26,082 nt of DNA from a virus. The notes beneath the pieces are model-generated. The model was not told the DNA's origin, did not search any database, and saw only the letters and a list, made by a program, of their open reading frames with translations. The stretch is taken from the IMG/VR virus record IMGVR_UViG_3300028569_002822, positions 1 to 26,082 of that record; one strand, 5' to 3'. Positions within the stretch are counted from its first letter, which is position 1; the number at the start of each line of letters is the position of its first letter. Below are positions 7,358 to 14,339 of the stretch, piece by piece. Both the position numbers and the translations under genes were made by a program.

Positions 7358-8179
7358 TGCACCGGAACCCGTGTCAACCGAACGAACATGAAGTTTGCGC
7401 AACCGGGACAGCGCTTCCGCCCGGCCCGCCACCATTCCTGCCAGGTTGAAGCGCATGGCGCGGCGGGCCGAAAACGTCTGCCCTTCCATCGCCTCGTCCG
7501 GGATCTTGCGACCGCGGGCAAGCACGGCGGCATGAAAATCCCCGGCGGTTTCCTCGACCTCCGATTGGAGCCAAGCCCGCTGGTCGTCGGTAAGGCTCGT
7601 GCCGGGAGTGCCAGCGCTTTTGAATTTGCCCGCCGCAAAGACTTCCACCTTCAGTCCCGCCTGCTCAAACGCGGCCGAGGAATCCACGACCGGGAGGATC
7701 ACACCGATGGATCCGATCCGTGCGCTCGGGGTGGCATAGATCGCATCCGCCTGGCTCGCGACCCAGTACGCGGCCGAACACATCTGGCCGGCACTGAACG
7801 CATAGACGTATTTTGTCTTGGAGGCGTCAGCAACTGCCTGGGCAAGTTCCGGTGTGCCGTTGACCGATCCGCCAGGGGAATCGATGTCGAGGAAGATCGC
7901 CTCGATGTCGGGACGGGCAGCCGCCTCGGCCACCGCATTGATGAGTTCCCCGGTGTCGCATGCGCCCAAGATGATCCGGTCAAAAATGTCCGGGTTGCGG
8001 AGCATCGGGCCGGTTATGGCGACAACTCCCACGCCGTCTTCCACGGAAAGGCAGGGCGAGATCGGGCGGTCAGGAAGGGCCGGTGAGTTGTCGAAGAACG
8101 ATTTCGTGGCGGCGACCATCGCCCCGAGAGCTTCGGGCGCGATCAACCATGGCTGTTTTTGAAGGAGTGTGAGGTTCAC
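6734..8179 (-). CDS. S49-family head maturation protease with C-terminal scaffold domain
   Basis: 481 aa from GTG 8179. Residues about 40-265 are an S49/ClpP-fold serine protease. Visible parts are the strand DIEAIFLDIDSPGGSVNGTP, the nucleophile region SAGQMCSAAYWVASQAD (Ser after Cys), the ARIGSIGVILPV strand and the candidate general-base Lys in FAAGKFKSAGTPG. Residues about 275-425 are long coiled coil rich in Ala, Glu, Leu and Arg. The C-terminus (LLEQFRAITDPGAQTAFWQNLNDKQK) is helical. This is the lambda C layout: the protease cleaves scaffold and portal proteins in the prohead. TTGACA lies 13 bases before the GTG. It follows the portal gene across a gap that holds a gene on the other strand. 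Confidence 0.88.
   Translation of the reverse strand: MNLTLLQKQPWLIAPEALGAMVAATKSFFDNSPALPDRPISPCLSVEDGVGVVAITGPMLRNPDIFDRIILGACDTGELINAVAEAAARPDIEAIFLDIDSPGGSVNGTPELAQAVADASKTKYVYAFSAGQMCSAAYWVASQADAIYATPSARIGSIGVILPVVDSSAAFEQAGLKVEVFAAGKFKSAGTPGTSLTDDQRAWLQSEVEETAGDFHAAVLARGRKIPDEAMEGQTFSARRAMRFNLAGMVAGRAEALSRLRKLHVRSVDTGSGAMSAPSIENELAQAREQITRLEADAAARDSLLSEANTKFTEATASATGLQARLEVLESERQIEAESLAQLRADLDAAHTTNASLTSDKDVLAGQLRDLEARNAALELSFNEAGVRSAALDASLKEIKARNAALEAAEQDLEKRASLRAAQIIAETGTSAPANVTPKGEQQTASLLEQFRAITDPGAQTAFWQNLNDKQKALILSQSNK
7358..7377 (-). promoter_or_regulatory. internal TTGACA start-associated motif before the scaffold ATG
   Basis: TTGACA at 7377-7372 is in frame within the protease gene (V-D-T) and precedes ATG 7357 by 14 bases. 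It matches the arrangement at 1637, 4315, 5034, 8193, 10117, 10648, 13085 and 13419. Confidence 0.55.
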
Positions 8180-8218
8180 TCCCGTTGCGCGATGTCAACG
8201 AGGTGCTACGTTCAGGTT

Positions 8219-8401
8219 ATGGATTGCCTTATTCCTTCAGAGGTTCAGTGCCCGCACTGCTGGGAGAAATTCACAGTCGAGGTGGATACCACGCAGGGCA
8301 ACTACGAGACGGTGGAAGATTGCAGCGTGTGTTGCATCCCGATGACCCTGCGGATTGTCTGCCACTCAGGCGAAGTAACGTCCATCGACGCAGCTCCTTA
8401 A
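8219..8401 (+). CDS. small Cys-rich CPXCG-type zinc-binding protein
   Basis: 60 aa from ATG 8219 (MDCLIPSEVQCPHCWEKF). It has a CPHC pair near residues 11-14 and DCSVCC near residues 35-40, with strands between (FTVEVDTTQGNYETVED). This matches the general plan of the CPXCG cysteine-rich family, which is bacterial and of unknown function. An in-frame ATG further upstream overlaps the protease start and is less likely. It is the only plus-strand gene inside the late operon and ends tail-to-tail with the portal gene, overlapping it by four bases. It looks like a moron gene. Confidence 0.7.
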   Translation: MDCLIPSEVQCPHCWEKFTVEVDTTQGNYETVEDCSVCCIPMTLRIVCHSGEVTSIDAAP

Positions 8402-9855
8402 CCCGGCTGCCTCATTCCCGAAAGTGCCGGCGGGTCTTGGATTTCTCCAACGGCAGGAGTTGCCGATGTTCCGCCGCTTGGCCGCCACAGCATCTCAAGC
8501 GGGATCTGGTATTCGGCTGCAAGTTCCACCAGGAACCTCGCGTTGCGGGCACGCACTCGCATCTCCTCTTCAAAATCGAGACCCAATTCGCCATAGCTTT
8601 GCGAAATCGTTTTGAGCCCCATTTCCACATCTGCCCGGTTCTGCTGGGCCTCGCGTCCAGCATCCACGGTCACACGCCTGGGAGTGGTTGAGGAAATTTT
8701 CCACCATTGTGGTTGAGGAGCTAGTTCGCCCCTCGCAATGGCATCGCCGATCACATACGCCCATACCGGCTCGATCAGCCGATTGATGAGGATCAACTGA
8801 CGATACGAGAACCGTCTGTCCGCTTTGGCCACGACCAGTCTCACTCCGGCCCCTCCAATGCTGCTGGAGTCGGCAGCGAATTCGTATGGCAACACGCCGA
8901 GCGCAGAGTCCCTGCGCAGGTGCTGAAGGAACCCGGTAAACGTGGGCGATGGGCGGTTCGACTGGAAGCTGTCCAAGGATTCGTCGGGTTTGAGAGCGAC
9001 CAATTTCCCGCCTATGATTTTCTGGAGCTGGGCGGCGTCGCTCGCCTGAGGTTGATTGGCTTGTGCGCCGATGGAAAAGTCTCCGGTGTCCTCGACTTCC
9101 CCACGCGCCGTTTTGAGGACCCGTGCCACGTCTGCGTTGTCCTTCACCGCATGTTTTTCAAGCGCGAGGAGCTCCATTTCATCGAGCATGTGATTGATCG
9201 AATGCTGGATCGTCGGTGCATTGCGCACCGCACTCACTGACTCGGGCTCAAAAACGTGGAGCATCGAAGCCGCCGGGATGTCGCGGGGACCGGCATCTTC
9301 AATCAGGCGGTAGAATGACGGCGAGCCGTCCGATGCGAGCCCGACTCCATCGCATGTTTCTTCGGAATCGTCTCCGATCCGGTGTGTTTCGATGAGCTGG
9401 ATCTTCGCGAATCCGCTGCGGTCGCGGGTTTTCAAGACGAAGAACTCGCCGTCCACATCCATTCCCCGGCAGACGAGTGACTGGCATTCCTCGAAGGAAA
9501 ACCGATTTGTCACTTCGCACTGCGCCGACCACCGGCGGAAGATTTCCTCAGCTCGCCGATTCCAGTCGGGATCCGTCGATTGCGCCTGGGGACGTATGCC
9601 GTCGCCCGTGGAATAGATCGCCATGTTGGAGACCATCTCGCGCACGAACCCGGAATTGCGGTGGAGATAGCGGGATCGCCGCACGAGTTCCGTCCTGACT
9701 CCAGGCGAAAGGTCGAGCTTGGCATCGCGGGGAGCGGAGCCGGGCACGCGTCCGCGGGCGGGCGACCAGTTCGCCGCATCGTAGGGAGACGCCCAGGCTT
9801 TCGGCAGGAATGCGGCCGGGACAACGAACCGGGCGAGTTTTGGGATCAGCTTCAT
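8398..9855 (-). CDS. portal protein (lambda B type)
   Basis: 485 aa. It starts MKLIPKLARFVVPAAFLPKAW and continues with YDAANWSPARGRVPGSAPRDAKL. The RSRYLHRNSGFVREMVSNMAIYSTGDGIRPQA segment at residues about 60-92 is typical of Phage_portal_2 proteins: many Arg residues, then VxxxVxxxIGxGI. The mid-section has the DGEFFVLKTRD strand and a conserved HVFEPESVSAVRN segment. The C-terminal part carries YELGLDFEE and a variable tail. The portal forms the dodecameric DNA channel at the unique capsid vertex. Its ATG overlaps the stop of the connector gene (ATGA), and TTGACT lies upstream with a shorter, 10-base spacing. Confidence 0.88.
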   Translation of the reverse strand: MKLIPKLARFVVPAAFLPKAWASPYDAANWSPARGRVPGSAPRDAKLDLSPGVRTELVRRSRYLHRNSGFVREMVSNMAIYSTGDGIRPQAQSTDPDWNRRAEEIFRRWSAQCEVTNRFSFEECQSLVCRGMDVDGEFFVLKTRDRSGFAKIQLIETHRIGDDSEETCDGVGLASDGSPSFYRLIEDAGPRDIPAASMLHVFEPESVSAVRNAPTIQHSINHMLDEMELLALEKHAVKDNADVARVLKTARGEVEDTGDFSIGAQANQPQASDAAQLQKIIGGKLVALKPDESLDSFQSNRPSPTFTGFLQHLRRDSALGVLPYEFAADSSSIGGAGVRLVVAKADRRFSYRQLILINRLIEPVWAYVIGDAIARGELAPQPQWWKISSTTPRRVTVDAGREAQQNRADVEMGLKTISQSYGELGLDFEEEMRVRARNARFLVELAAEYQIPLEMLWRPSGGTSATPAVGEIQDPPALSGMRQPG

Positions 9856-10103
9856 CGCGGGATAAAGTCAACGGTGGATTGGACGACACGCCGCCCGCAT
9901 CCGTAGTCGTCAGGGGCAAGTTTGCGCAGCGCATCCTGGCAGGCCGCGATCACGACATGGATTTCGTCCAACCGGCGCTTGGTCACCGCCGACCCGGAAT
10001 CCGTCCATGAGGCGAGCGTTTTCTCCAGTTCCGCCTTGTGGATCGCGAAGATTTTCTCCACCTCGGCACGGGTGAACCCGATGGAATAGTCGATGGCAGC
10101 CAT
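9852..10103 (-). CDS. gpW-like head-tail connector
   Basis: 83 aa, mostly two helices (FTRAEVEKIFAIHKAELEKTLASW and KRRLDEIHVVIAACQDALRKL) with a short strand between. Size, helical hairpin and position between terminase and portal all match lambda gpW, which stabilises packaged DNA and joins head to tail. TTGACA lies 13 bases before the ATG and contains the stop of the upstream gene. Confidence 0.7.
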   Translation of the reverse strand: MAAIDYSIGFTRAEVEKIFAIHKAELEKTLASWTDSGSAVTKRRLDEIHVVIAACQDALRKLAPDDYGCGRRVVQSTVDFIPR

Positions 10104-10118
10104 GCCGGACGGCGGGTG

Positions 10119-10634
10119 TCAACGGAGGAGCCTGATCAATGAGCGAACCAGACTGGCCGACCGACGCTTGCGCCACACGCCATCACCCGCGTTGCTGTCG
10201 CGCAAGCCAGCGCTGTTCGTGTTGCCCTCGATACATTCGATCGATTCCCGTGAAATCTGGTCCTTCACGACCAACCCGATGTGGGAGAAGTCAAAAACGA
10301 CGAGATCCCCGGCCTTCGCGAGCGATTTCTTGTTCAGGACGGCAAGTCCCTTTTCCTTCGCCCACCGCTCGAAGTCGAAAGCGCCAGCCGTCTTTGGCCG
10401 CCAGTTTTCGATCTCCTTGTTGTTACGTAACGACAATTTCGCCAAAACCTCCGGCGACTTCAGCCATTCGCGCAGGATCCAGCAGATGAAGGCGGCGCAC
10501 CACGGCCATGGGGCGGGTTTGAGCCATGTGGCGGATTGGTATTCGACGATGCGGGGTCCGCGGTTGTTGCCGCCTTCTTCGTGTGTGCCCACCTCGTGGG
10601 TGGCGATTTCCAGGAGTCGTTTGATCGGGTCCAT
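10119..10634 (-). CDS. CHAP/NlpC-like peptidoglycan hydrolase (endolysin)
   Basis: 171 aa. The catalytic Cys sits in PWPWCAAFICWILRE (about residue 46), the His in VVFDFSHIGLVVKDQ (about residue 117), and a polar residue in IECIEGNTNSAG follows. This is the Cys-His-polar order of CHAP/papain-like amidases that cut cell-wall peptides. There is no signal peptide or membrane segment, so it would need a holin, not seen here. It stands between terminase and connector genes, where lambda has only gpW. TTGACG is 13 bases before the ATG. The gene contains palindrome copy B. Confidence 0.8.
   Translation of the reverse strand: MDPIKRLLEIATHEVGTHEEGGNNRGPRIVEYQSATWLKPAPWPWCAAFICWILREWLKSPEVLAKLSLRNNKEIENWRPKTAGAFDFERWAKEKGLAVLNKKSLAKAGDLVVFDFSHIGLVVKDQISRESIECIEGNTNSAGLRDSNAGDGVWRKRRSASLVRSLIRLLR
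10419..10434 (+). repeat. dispersed 16-base palindrome, copy B
   Basis: GTTGTTACGTAACGAC on the plus strand, inside the endolysin gene. It is read on the minus strand as L-S-L-R-N-N. It is identical to copies A and C. Confidence 0.8.
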
Positions 10635-10664
10635 GAACCCGACGCGCCGTCAACCGAAAGGGTG

Positions 10665-12488
10665 TCATTCCGGCTGACTCCCTTGATCTTCTGTAACGGG
10701 ATCTGCGGCGGAAAACTCCCGTCCGACCAGCTTGAGCATGACGACGGCCACGACCTGCATTGCTTCGCAGTCCCAGAGATGGTTCGGGCGAGAACCGATC
10801 TGTTTCCAGAGCCACTTACCTCCGTCCTTGACCCGGTGTTCACTTTCCATCTGGGCGAGGTAGTCGTCGTCGATGTCGTCGGGCACTTCCCATGTCGCGC
10901 CTTTCTCCGGGCGTTGGTTCCGCCGGAGCCGGGCGAGGATGTCTTTGCAGTTGAGATTCGACCAGTAGAAGACCGAGCAGCTTTTGTTGTGGCCGAGGAC
11001 CACCTTGCGGCGGGGCGAGTAAAACCGGTGGACGGATTTTCCATCCCGGCCCCGGTGAACGAATGTTGGGCGGCGGTCGCCAATGAGGGCCGTCCAGCCG
11101 TATTCCGAGCATTGCCGATAGACTTCGTAGGCGGCGTGGCCGGCATCAAGGAACACGAGGTTCGGGTGGACCGTAAACCGTTCCTGCAAGGTGCGGATGT
11201 CCTCGAACGTGAGGATTCTCTCGTTCCAGATAAGCCGGGAGGAACCGTTCGCGCTCCAGGCACGAACCACGGCGAACAGGTGATCCATCTGCACGTCCAC
11301 GGTGAGCACGCGCAGGGGAGCCGATATCGCGGCCGGGTCATACGGGCCGGGAATGATGCGCCCGGTTTTGTCGAATGCCGCCTCTTCGTCCCATAGCTCG
11401 CCCTTCCGGTATCCGGTGCGTTCGATTTCCAGTTTGTAGTCCTCGCTGGTTTCTCGCCACGGGATCGCGAGCCGCTTCTGGTAAAATTGTTGGAGGAGAG
11501 AAAAATCACCCTGCCGGGAAACCGCTTTCGCCCGCAGGTAAAGCTCGGCGAGCCGTCCCCAGCTCATCGCGCATAGGGAATTCCAATGGAATCCGGCGTT
11601 CTCGGGAGATGCGTGCAGGTTCTGCGGGACGAATTTGCCGGTCGCATTCAGCTCCCGCCGGACCCTGTCCGTATCCTCGAAGTAGTGGTTGCAGCCATCG
11701 CAGCGCAGCGAGGCGGTCTGGCGCACTTCGCCGTAATCCCATTCGTAGTCGTCCCGGCGGGCGGATTTGCTCCATTCGACGTTCTCCCACTTGAATGGCT
11801 GGCGGGTGCCGCATTTCGGGCAGGCGAACGTCCATTCCCGCTGGTCGGTCGTCTCGAATTTTCGGGAGGTATCGTCGCCTTCCTCCCCGGCCTGGCTCAT
11901 GAACAGGCATTTGCCGAGCCAACCGAATGCGGTGACTCGCGCTTCGGCTTCGGCCATGTGGCCGGGCGGGTACCGCCAGCATTCATCGGCGATGAGATAT
12001 CGGATCGACCGTCGCTGAAGGTTCGTCTTGTTGTGTGCCCCAAGAATCCAGAGCGTCATGCCGTTAGAAAACTGGATCGCGGCGGTTTTCTTTTTGTGCC
12101 GATCGCGGGGGTAGAGCGCACGCACCGGGGCGCATTCATCGAACAGCTTCTGGAGGCGGGATTCGCTTTGGTCTCGGGCGTCCTCGTCGGTCTGGTCAAG
12201 CCAGAGCGCGGGACCGGGAAGATTTGCGATAATGTAGGAGATGCCGACCTCGCCCACGCTCGTCTTTCCGCACTGGATGGCGGCGATGATCGAAACGATG
12301 CGGACGCTTGGATCTACCAATGCCTCCAGCGGCTCGCGCAGCCATGGTGAGTGGTCCGAGCGGAACCTGCCTGGCACCGGTGAATACGGGATCGAGGCAA
12401 TGTGTTCCTCCGCCCATGCCCACGGGGGACGGCGGTCCGGCGGCCGCCAGACATTCCTCCAGATTTTATCCAGCTTGTTCGCCGTCAT
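10665..12488 (-). CDS. terminase large subunit (GpA family)
   Basis: 607 aa from ATG 12488 (MTANKLDKIWRNVW); the frame is open upstream but that part overlaps the small subunit. N-terminal packaging ATPase: Walker A-like IIAAIQCGKTSVGE (about residue 80), Walker B IRYLIADECWR (about residue 157), and a coupling-like SQAGEEGDD. A zinc-ribbon follows (CPKCG near residue 210, CDGC near residue 250). The C-terminal nuclease has an acidic strand start in LRVLTVDVQMDHLFAVV and VFLDAGHAAYEVYRQC. Together with the small subunit it cuts and packages DNA. The start overlaps the small-subunit end by 23 bases. Confidence 0.9.
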   Translation of the reverse strand: MTANKLDKIWRNVWRPPDRRPPWAWAEEHIASIPYSPVPGRFRSDHSPWLREPLEALVDPSVRIVSIIAAIQCGKTSVGEVGISYIIANLPGPALWLDQTDEDARDQSESRLQKLFDECAPVRALYPRDRHKKKTAAIQFSNGMTLWILGAHNKTNLQRRSIRYLIADECWRYPPGHMAEAEARVTAFGWLGKCLFMSQAGEEGDDTSRKFETTDQREWTFACPKCGTRQPFKWENVEWSKSARRDDYEWDYGEVRQTASLRCDGCNHYFEDTDRVRRELNATGKFVPQNLHASPENAGFHWNSLCAMSWGRLAELYLRAKAVSRQGDFSLLQQFYQKRLAIPWRETSEDYKLEIERTGYRKGELWDEEAAFDKTGRIIPGPYDPAAISAPLRVLTVDVQMDHLFAVVRAWSANGSSRLIWNERILTFEDIRTLQERFTVHPNLVFLDAGHAAYEVYRQCSEYGWTALIGDRRPTFVHRGRDGKSVHRFYSPRRKVVLGHNKSCSVFYWSNLNCKDILARLRRNQRPEKGATWEVPDDIDDDYLAQMESEHRVKDGGKWLWKQIGSRPNHLWDCEAMQVVAVVMLKLVGREFSAADPVTEDQGSQPE

Positions 12489-13071
12489 GGAGGATTGCCG
12501 CGAATTCATCCACGGCGATGGAAAGTTCTTTGCGGATCGCAATCGCATCGAGGCCGGAGAGGATCGGCGGGATTTCCTGTTCAAGCCGCTTGCGCAGGAG
12601 CGCCACAGCCTGCCCGACGTGGTAGGCCCACCGGGTCTTCACGTCATCGAGGAGCACGTATTCGCCCTGCTTCACCTGGAGCCGGAACTCGCGCTCCATC
12701 ACCTCGGCCAGCAGCTTCCGGGCTTTGAGCGACGACTCCACATCCGACACGTCCTCTTCGTTTTTGAGCCCGCGCTGTTTGACGAACTCCCGCCAGACAG
12801 CCACTTCGTGCGTGCCGTTGGCATTCGCCTCCGGTGCGCCTTCGAGTTTCCGCCAGGAATGGATCGCCTGACGCGTCACCCCGAGCGCCTCGGCCAGTTC
12901 GTTGTAGTTCGCCGCCAGCGTGATCCCGCTTGCCACCGACCCGGCCGCCATCGCCTGGAGCATATTGCGCTCGGAACGCGTGAGCTTCCCGCCTCCCTGA
13001 ACCCGCTGGATCAGGTTGGAGAAATCACGGTTGAGAAGTTTGCGCGCTACCTCGGGTGGAATCGGTTCCAT
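12466..13071 (-). CDS. terminase small subunit-like DNA-binding protein
   Basis: 201 aa. A helix-turn-helix is seen at residues about 55-75 (NYNELAEALGVTRQAIHSWRKLEG), preceded by a basic N-terminus and followed by long helices (ESSLKARKLLAEVMEREFRLQVKQGEYV). The latter resembles the region after the HTH in phage small terminases. It sits at the head of the leftward operon and overlaps the large subunit. The ATG has TTGACT exactly 13 bases upstream. Confidence 0.8.
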   Translation of the reverse strand: MEPIPPEVARKLLNRDFSNLIQRVQGGGKLTRSERNMLQAMAAGSVASGITLAANYNELAEALGVTRQAIHSWRKLEGAPEANANGTHEVAVWREFVKQRGLKNEEDVSDVESSLKARKLLAEVMEREFRLQVKQGEYVLLDDVKTRWAYHVGQAVALLRKRLEQEIPPILSGLDAIAIRKELSIAVDEFAAILHDGEQAG

Positions 13072-13223
13072 CCACGCGGGATGGAGTCAACCGCCCACAA
13101 GTTCGGCAAATCGCTTGTCCGGGAAGTGGCCTTTGACCGCAGAAAACGGCGTTCTTGACATGCGCACAACGAACTCGTTTTGCAACTCGCAGGGCGTTGT
13201 TGGTCTGATGGAAATTCTATTTG

Positions 13224-13271
13224 TCTCCCCAAGTCTATCCGAGGGCATCCCGTAAGCCTACTTGGGGGAGA
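13224..13271. repeat. interrupted inverted repeat upstream of small terminase
   Basis: TCTCCCCAAGT at 13224-13234 pairs with ACTTGGGGGAGA at 13260-13271 apart from one bulged G. The spacer is 25 bases. No T-run follows on either strand, so a terminator is unlikely. Confidence 0.6.
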
Positions 13272-13391
13272 AATTCCGTTTCGCTCATTTCGGGCAGTCG
13301 CCGGGAACGGTGATTTCTGGAATTTGAGGAAGCGCAAGACCAGAATGATGAAGAGATCCGGCGGGCGCTGCTGGGATGAATTTGCAGAAAG

Positions 13392-13407
13392 GTTGTTACG
13401 TAACGAC
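13392..13407 (+). repeat. dispersed 16-base palindrome, copy C (non-coding)
   Basis: GTTGTTACGTAACGAC, identical to copies A and B, located 30 bases before the excisionase-like start codon. Confidence 0.8.
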
Positions 13408-13437
13408 CGGAGCGCAAGTTGACACGGCGGAAGGGGG

Positions 13438-13686
13438 ATGAGTGAAAACACATCCACCAAACCGGGCGAGTGGCTGACAGAACAGCAACTCGCCGACCAC
13501 CTGCACGTATCCGTCCGCCACATGGCAAACCTCCGGAAGCGGGGGCTGCCGTTCGTCCAGCTCGGGTCGAGCGTGCGCTACAAACTCGCCGAAATCGAAG
13601 CCTACCTCTGCGGGAACAGGCGGCTGCCGTCGCACGTGGAGCGGAAGCGCCGGCAGGCGAACCCTGATCTGGGAGGGCGGCCATGA
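13438..13686 (+). CDS. excisionase/AlpA-type HTH protein
   Basis: 82 aa. The winged HTH of the MerR-like HTH_17 group is clear: EWLTEQQLADHLHVSVRHMANLRKRGLPFVQLGSSVRYKLAEIEAYL (about residues 11-58), followed by a basic tail. Such proteins bend DNA for excision or act as small transcription regulators. It starts the rightward gene set next to the control region. TTGACA is 13 bases before the ATG, and a GGAAGGGGG stretch is also present. Confidence 0.8.
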   Translation: MSENTSTKPGEWLTEQQLADHLHVSVRHMANLRKRGLPFVQLGSSVRYKLAEIEAYLCGNRRLPSHVERKRRQANPDLGGRP

Positions 13687-14012
13687 ATCACGCGGATGCG
13701 GTGTTTTTGCCGCTGCCCGAGGGGGCGGTCTTGCTCAAGGACATGGACGAGGCCAGTGCGCGCAGGATGGCGGTCCGTCTCGGGCTCCACTCGGCCATCG
13801 AGGCGGTGCTCCAAGACGCGAACGGGCCGTGTGCTGCGTCGGTGCTGCAACGCGACGGTGACTGGCTCAGGGGTGTTTACGCGTGGCAGGGATTCAGGTT
13901 CTGGAAGGGGTGGGCAACTTTATCCATCTCGCCCGTGAACGAGAAAACGGCCCTGTTCATGCTCAAGATTACGCGGATGCTCGTGGATGGCGATGTGCCG
14001 CCATGCCTGTGA
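13683..14012 (+). CDS. hypothetical protein
   Basis: 109 aa, overlapping the HTH gene by four bases with a GGGAGGGCGG ribosome-binding site. The sequence has an N-terminal region (ADAVFLPLPEGAVLLKDMDEASARRMAVRLGLHSAIEAVLQ) and a central Trp-rich strand region (DWLRGVYAWQGFRFWKGWATLSISPV). No family recognised. Coupling to the HTH gene suggests a related regulatory or early role. Confidence 0.65.
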   Translation: MNHADAVFLPLPEGAVLLKDMDEASARRMAVRLGLHSAIEAVLQDANGPCAASVLQRDGDWLRGVYAWQGFRFWKGWATLSISPVNEKTALFMLKITRMLVDGDVPPCL

Positions 14013-14060
14013 AACCTGCCCCGCCCGCGTTTGTGCGGCGAACTCGGAAGCCTGCGTGTG

Positions 14061-14105
14061 GAAACCGGGGCAGGCCGGGTTTCGCCGGCCCCCGTCAGCG
14101 CTTTT
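14061..14105 (+). terminator. possible terminator hairpin between convergent genes
   Basis: GGGG-CA-GGCCGG GTTTCG CCGGCC CCC forms a strong bulged hairpin about 50 bases after the stop of the hypothetical gene. TTTTT follows about eight bases later but lies inside the XRE coding end, so termination is uncertain. Confidence 0.35.
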
Positions 14106-14277
14106 TCAATTCCGCCAGCAGAGCCTTGAGCCCATACCCGTTGGGCATGTTTCTGGCGATTTCCCAGTTCTGGAGCGTGCGGATAGAAATCCCGAGGTGA
14201 TCGGCGGCGTCCTGCTGGGTGAAACCATTTTTCGCCCGCCAGCGCTGGATTGTCCGTTGGAATTCCTTCCGCGTCAT
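14095..14277 (-). CDS. XRE-family HTH regulator
   Basis: 60 aa from ATG 14277 (MTRKEFQRTIQRWRAKNG). The HTH is clear: RWRAKNGFTQQDAADHLGISIRTLQNWEIARNMPNG, close to Cro/CI-type XRE proteins. There is no dimerisation or protease domain, so it is Cro-like in size. A minus-strand TAGGAT lies about 8 bases before the ATG, so the mRNA may be leaderless. It is divergent from the ParB-like gene across a shared operator-like palindrome. It is the best candidate for the lytic/lysogenic switch protein in this window. Confidence 0.8.
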   Translation of the reverse strand: MTRKEFQRTIQRWRAKNGFTQQDAADHLGISIRTLQNWEIARNMPNGYGLKALLAELKKR

Positions 14278-14288
14278 GGCGGCAATCC

Positions 14289-14303
14289 TACGCGAGACAC
14301 GCA
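14289..14303. repeat. TACGC-type 15-base near-palindrome, copy 1
   Basis: TACGCGAGACACGCA in the divergent XRE/ParB promoter region, overlapping the likely XRE -10. Related copies are at 17870, 21115 and 24499. Confidence 0.5.
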
Positions 14304-14308
14304 CCCGA

Positions 14309-14326
14309 CTGTCAAGCGGTTGACAG
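14309..14326. promoter_or_regulatory. operator-like palindrome between XRE and ParB-like genes
   Basis: CTGTCAAGCGGTTGACAG: two perfect 7-base half-sites around a 4-base spacer. Each half contains a TTGACA -35 box, one per strand. A third near half-site CTGTGACAG lies at 14338-14346, over the ParB start. The layout fits an XRE repressor binding site controlling both divergent promoters. Confidence 0.7.
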
Positions 14327-14339
14327 CGGTGGCGAGGCT

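Larger units (their letters stand above)
13072..13437. other. 366-base divergent intergenic control region
   Basis: This lies between the leftward virion operon and the rightward HTH gene; I see no convincing gene. It holds an interrupted inverted repeat, TCTCCCCAAGT (13224-13234) with ACTTGGGGGAGA (13260-13271), one-base bulge. A possible leftward -10 (TAGAAT on the minus strand, 13219-13214) lacks a good -35. Palindrome copy C is at 13392-13407, and TTGAC start-associated motifs lie at both ends (13085-13090 minus, 13419-13424 plus). It is a candidate for promoters and for the terminase recognition (cos or pac) site. Confidence 0.5.

Noticed and set aside
10460-11509. Minus-strand reading frame overlapping terminase and endolysin
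   Set aside because: Ser/Arg/Thr-rich shadow composition and incompatible with both well-supported genes.
13155-13183. TTGACA at 13155 as a plus-strand -35 promoter box
   Set aside because: With 17-base spacing the matching -10 would be TTTTGC, a poor match, so no promoter is claimed.
13180-13422. Plus-strand reading frame in the control region
   Set aside because: No start signal, no family resemblance and composition unlike the neighbours; its end merely reads through palindrome copy C as LLRND.
14003-14200. Plus-strand reading frame MPVKPAPPAFVRRTRKP after the hypothetical gene
   Set aside because: It runs antisense through the well-supported XRE gene, has no domain pattern and skewed proline/arginine content.
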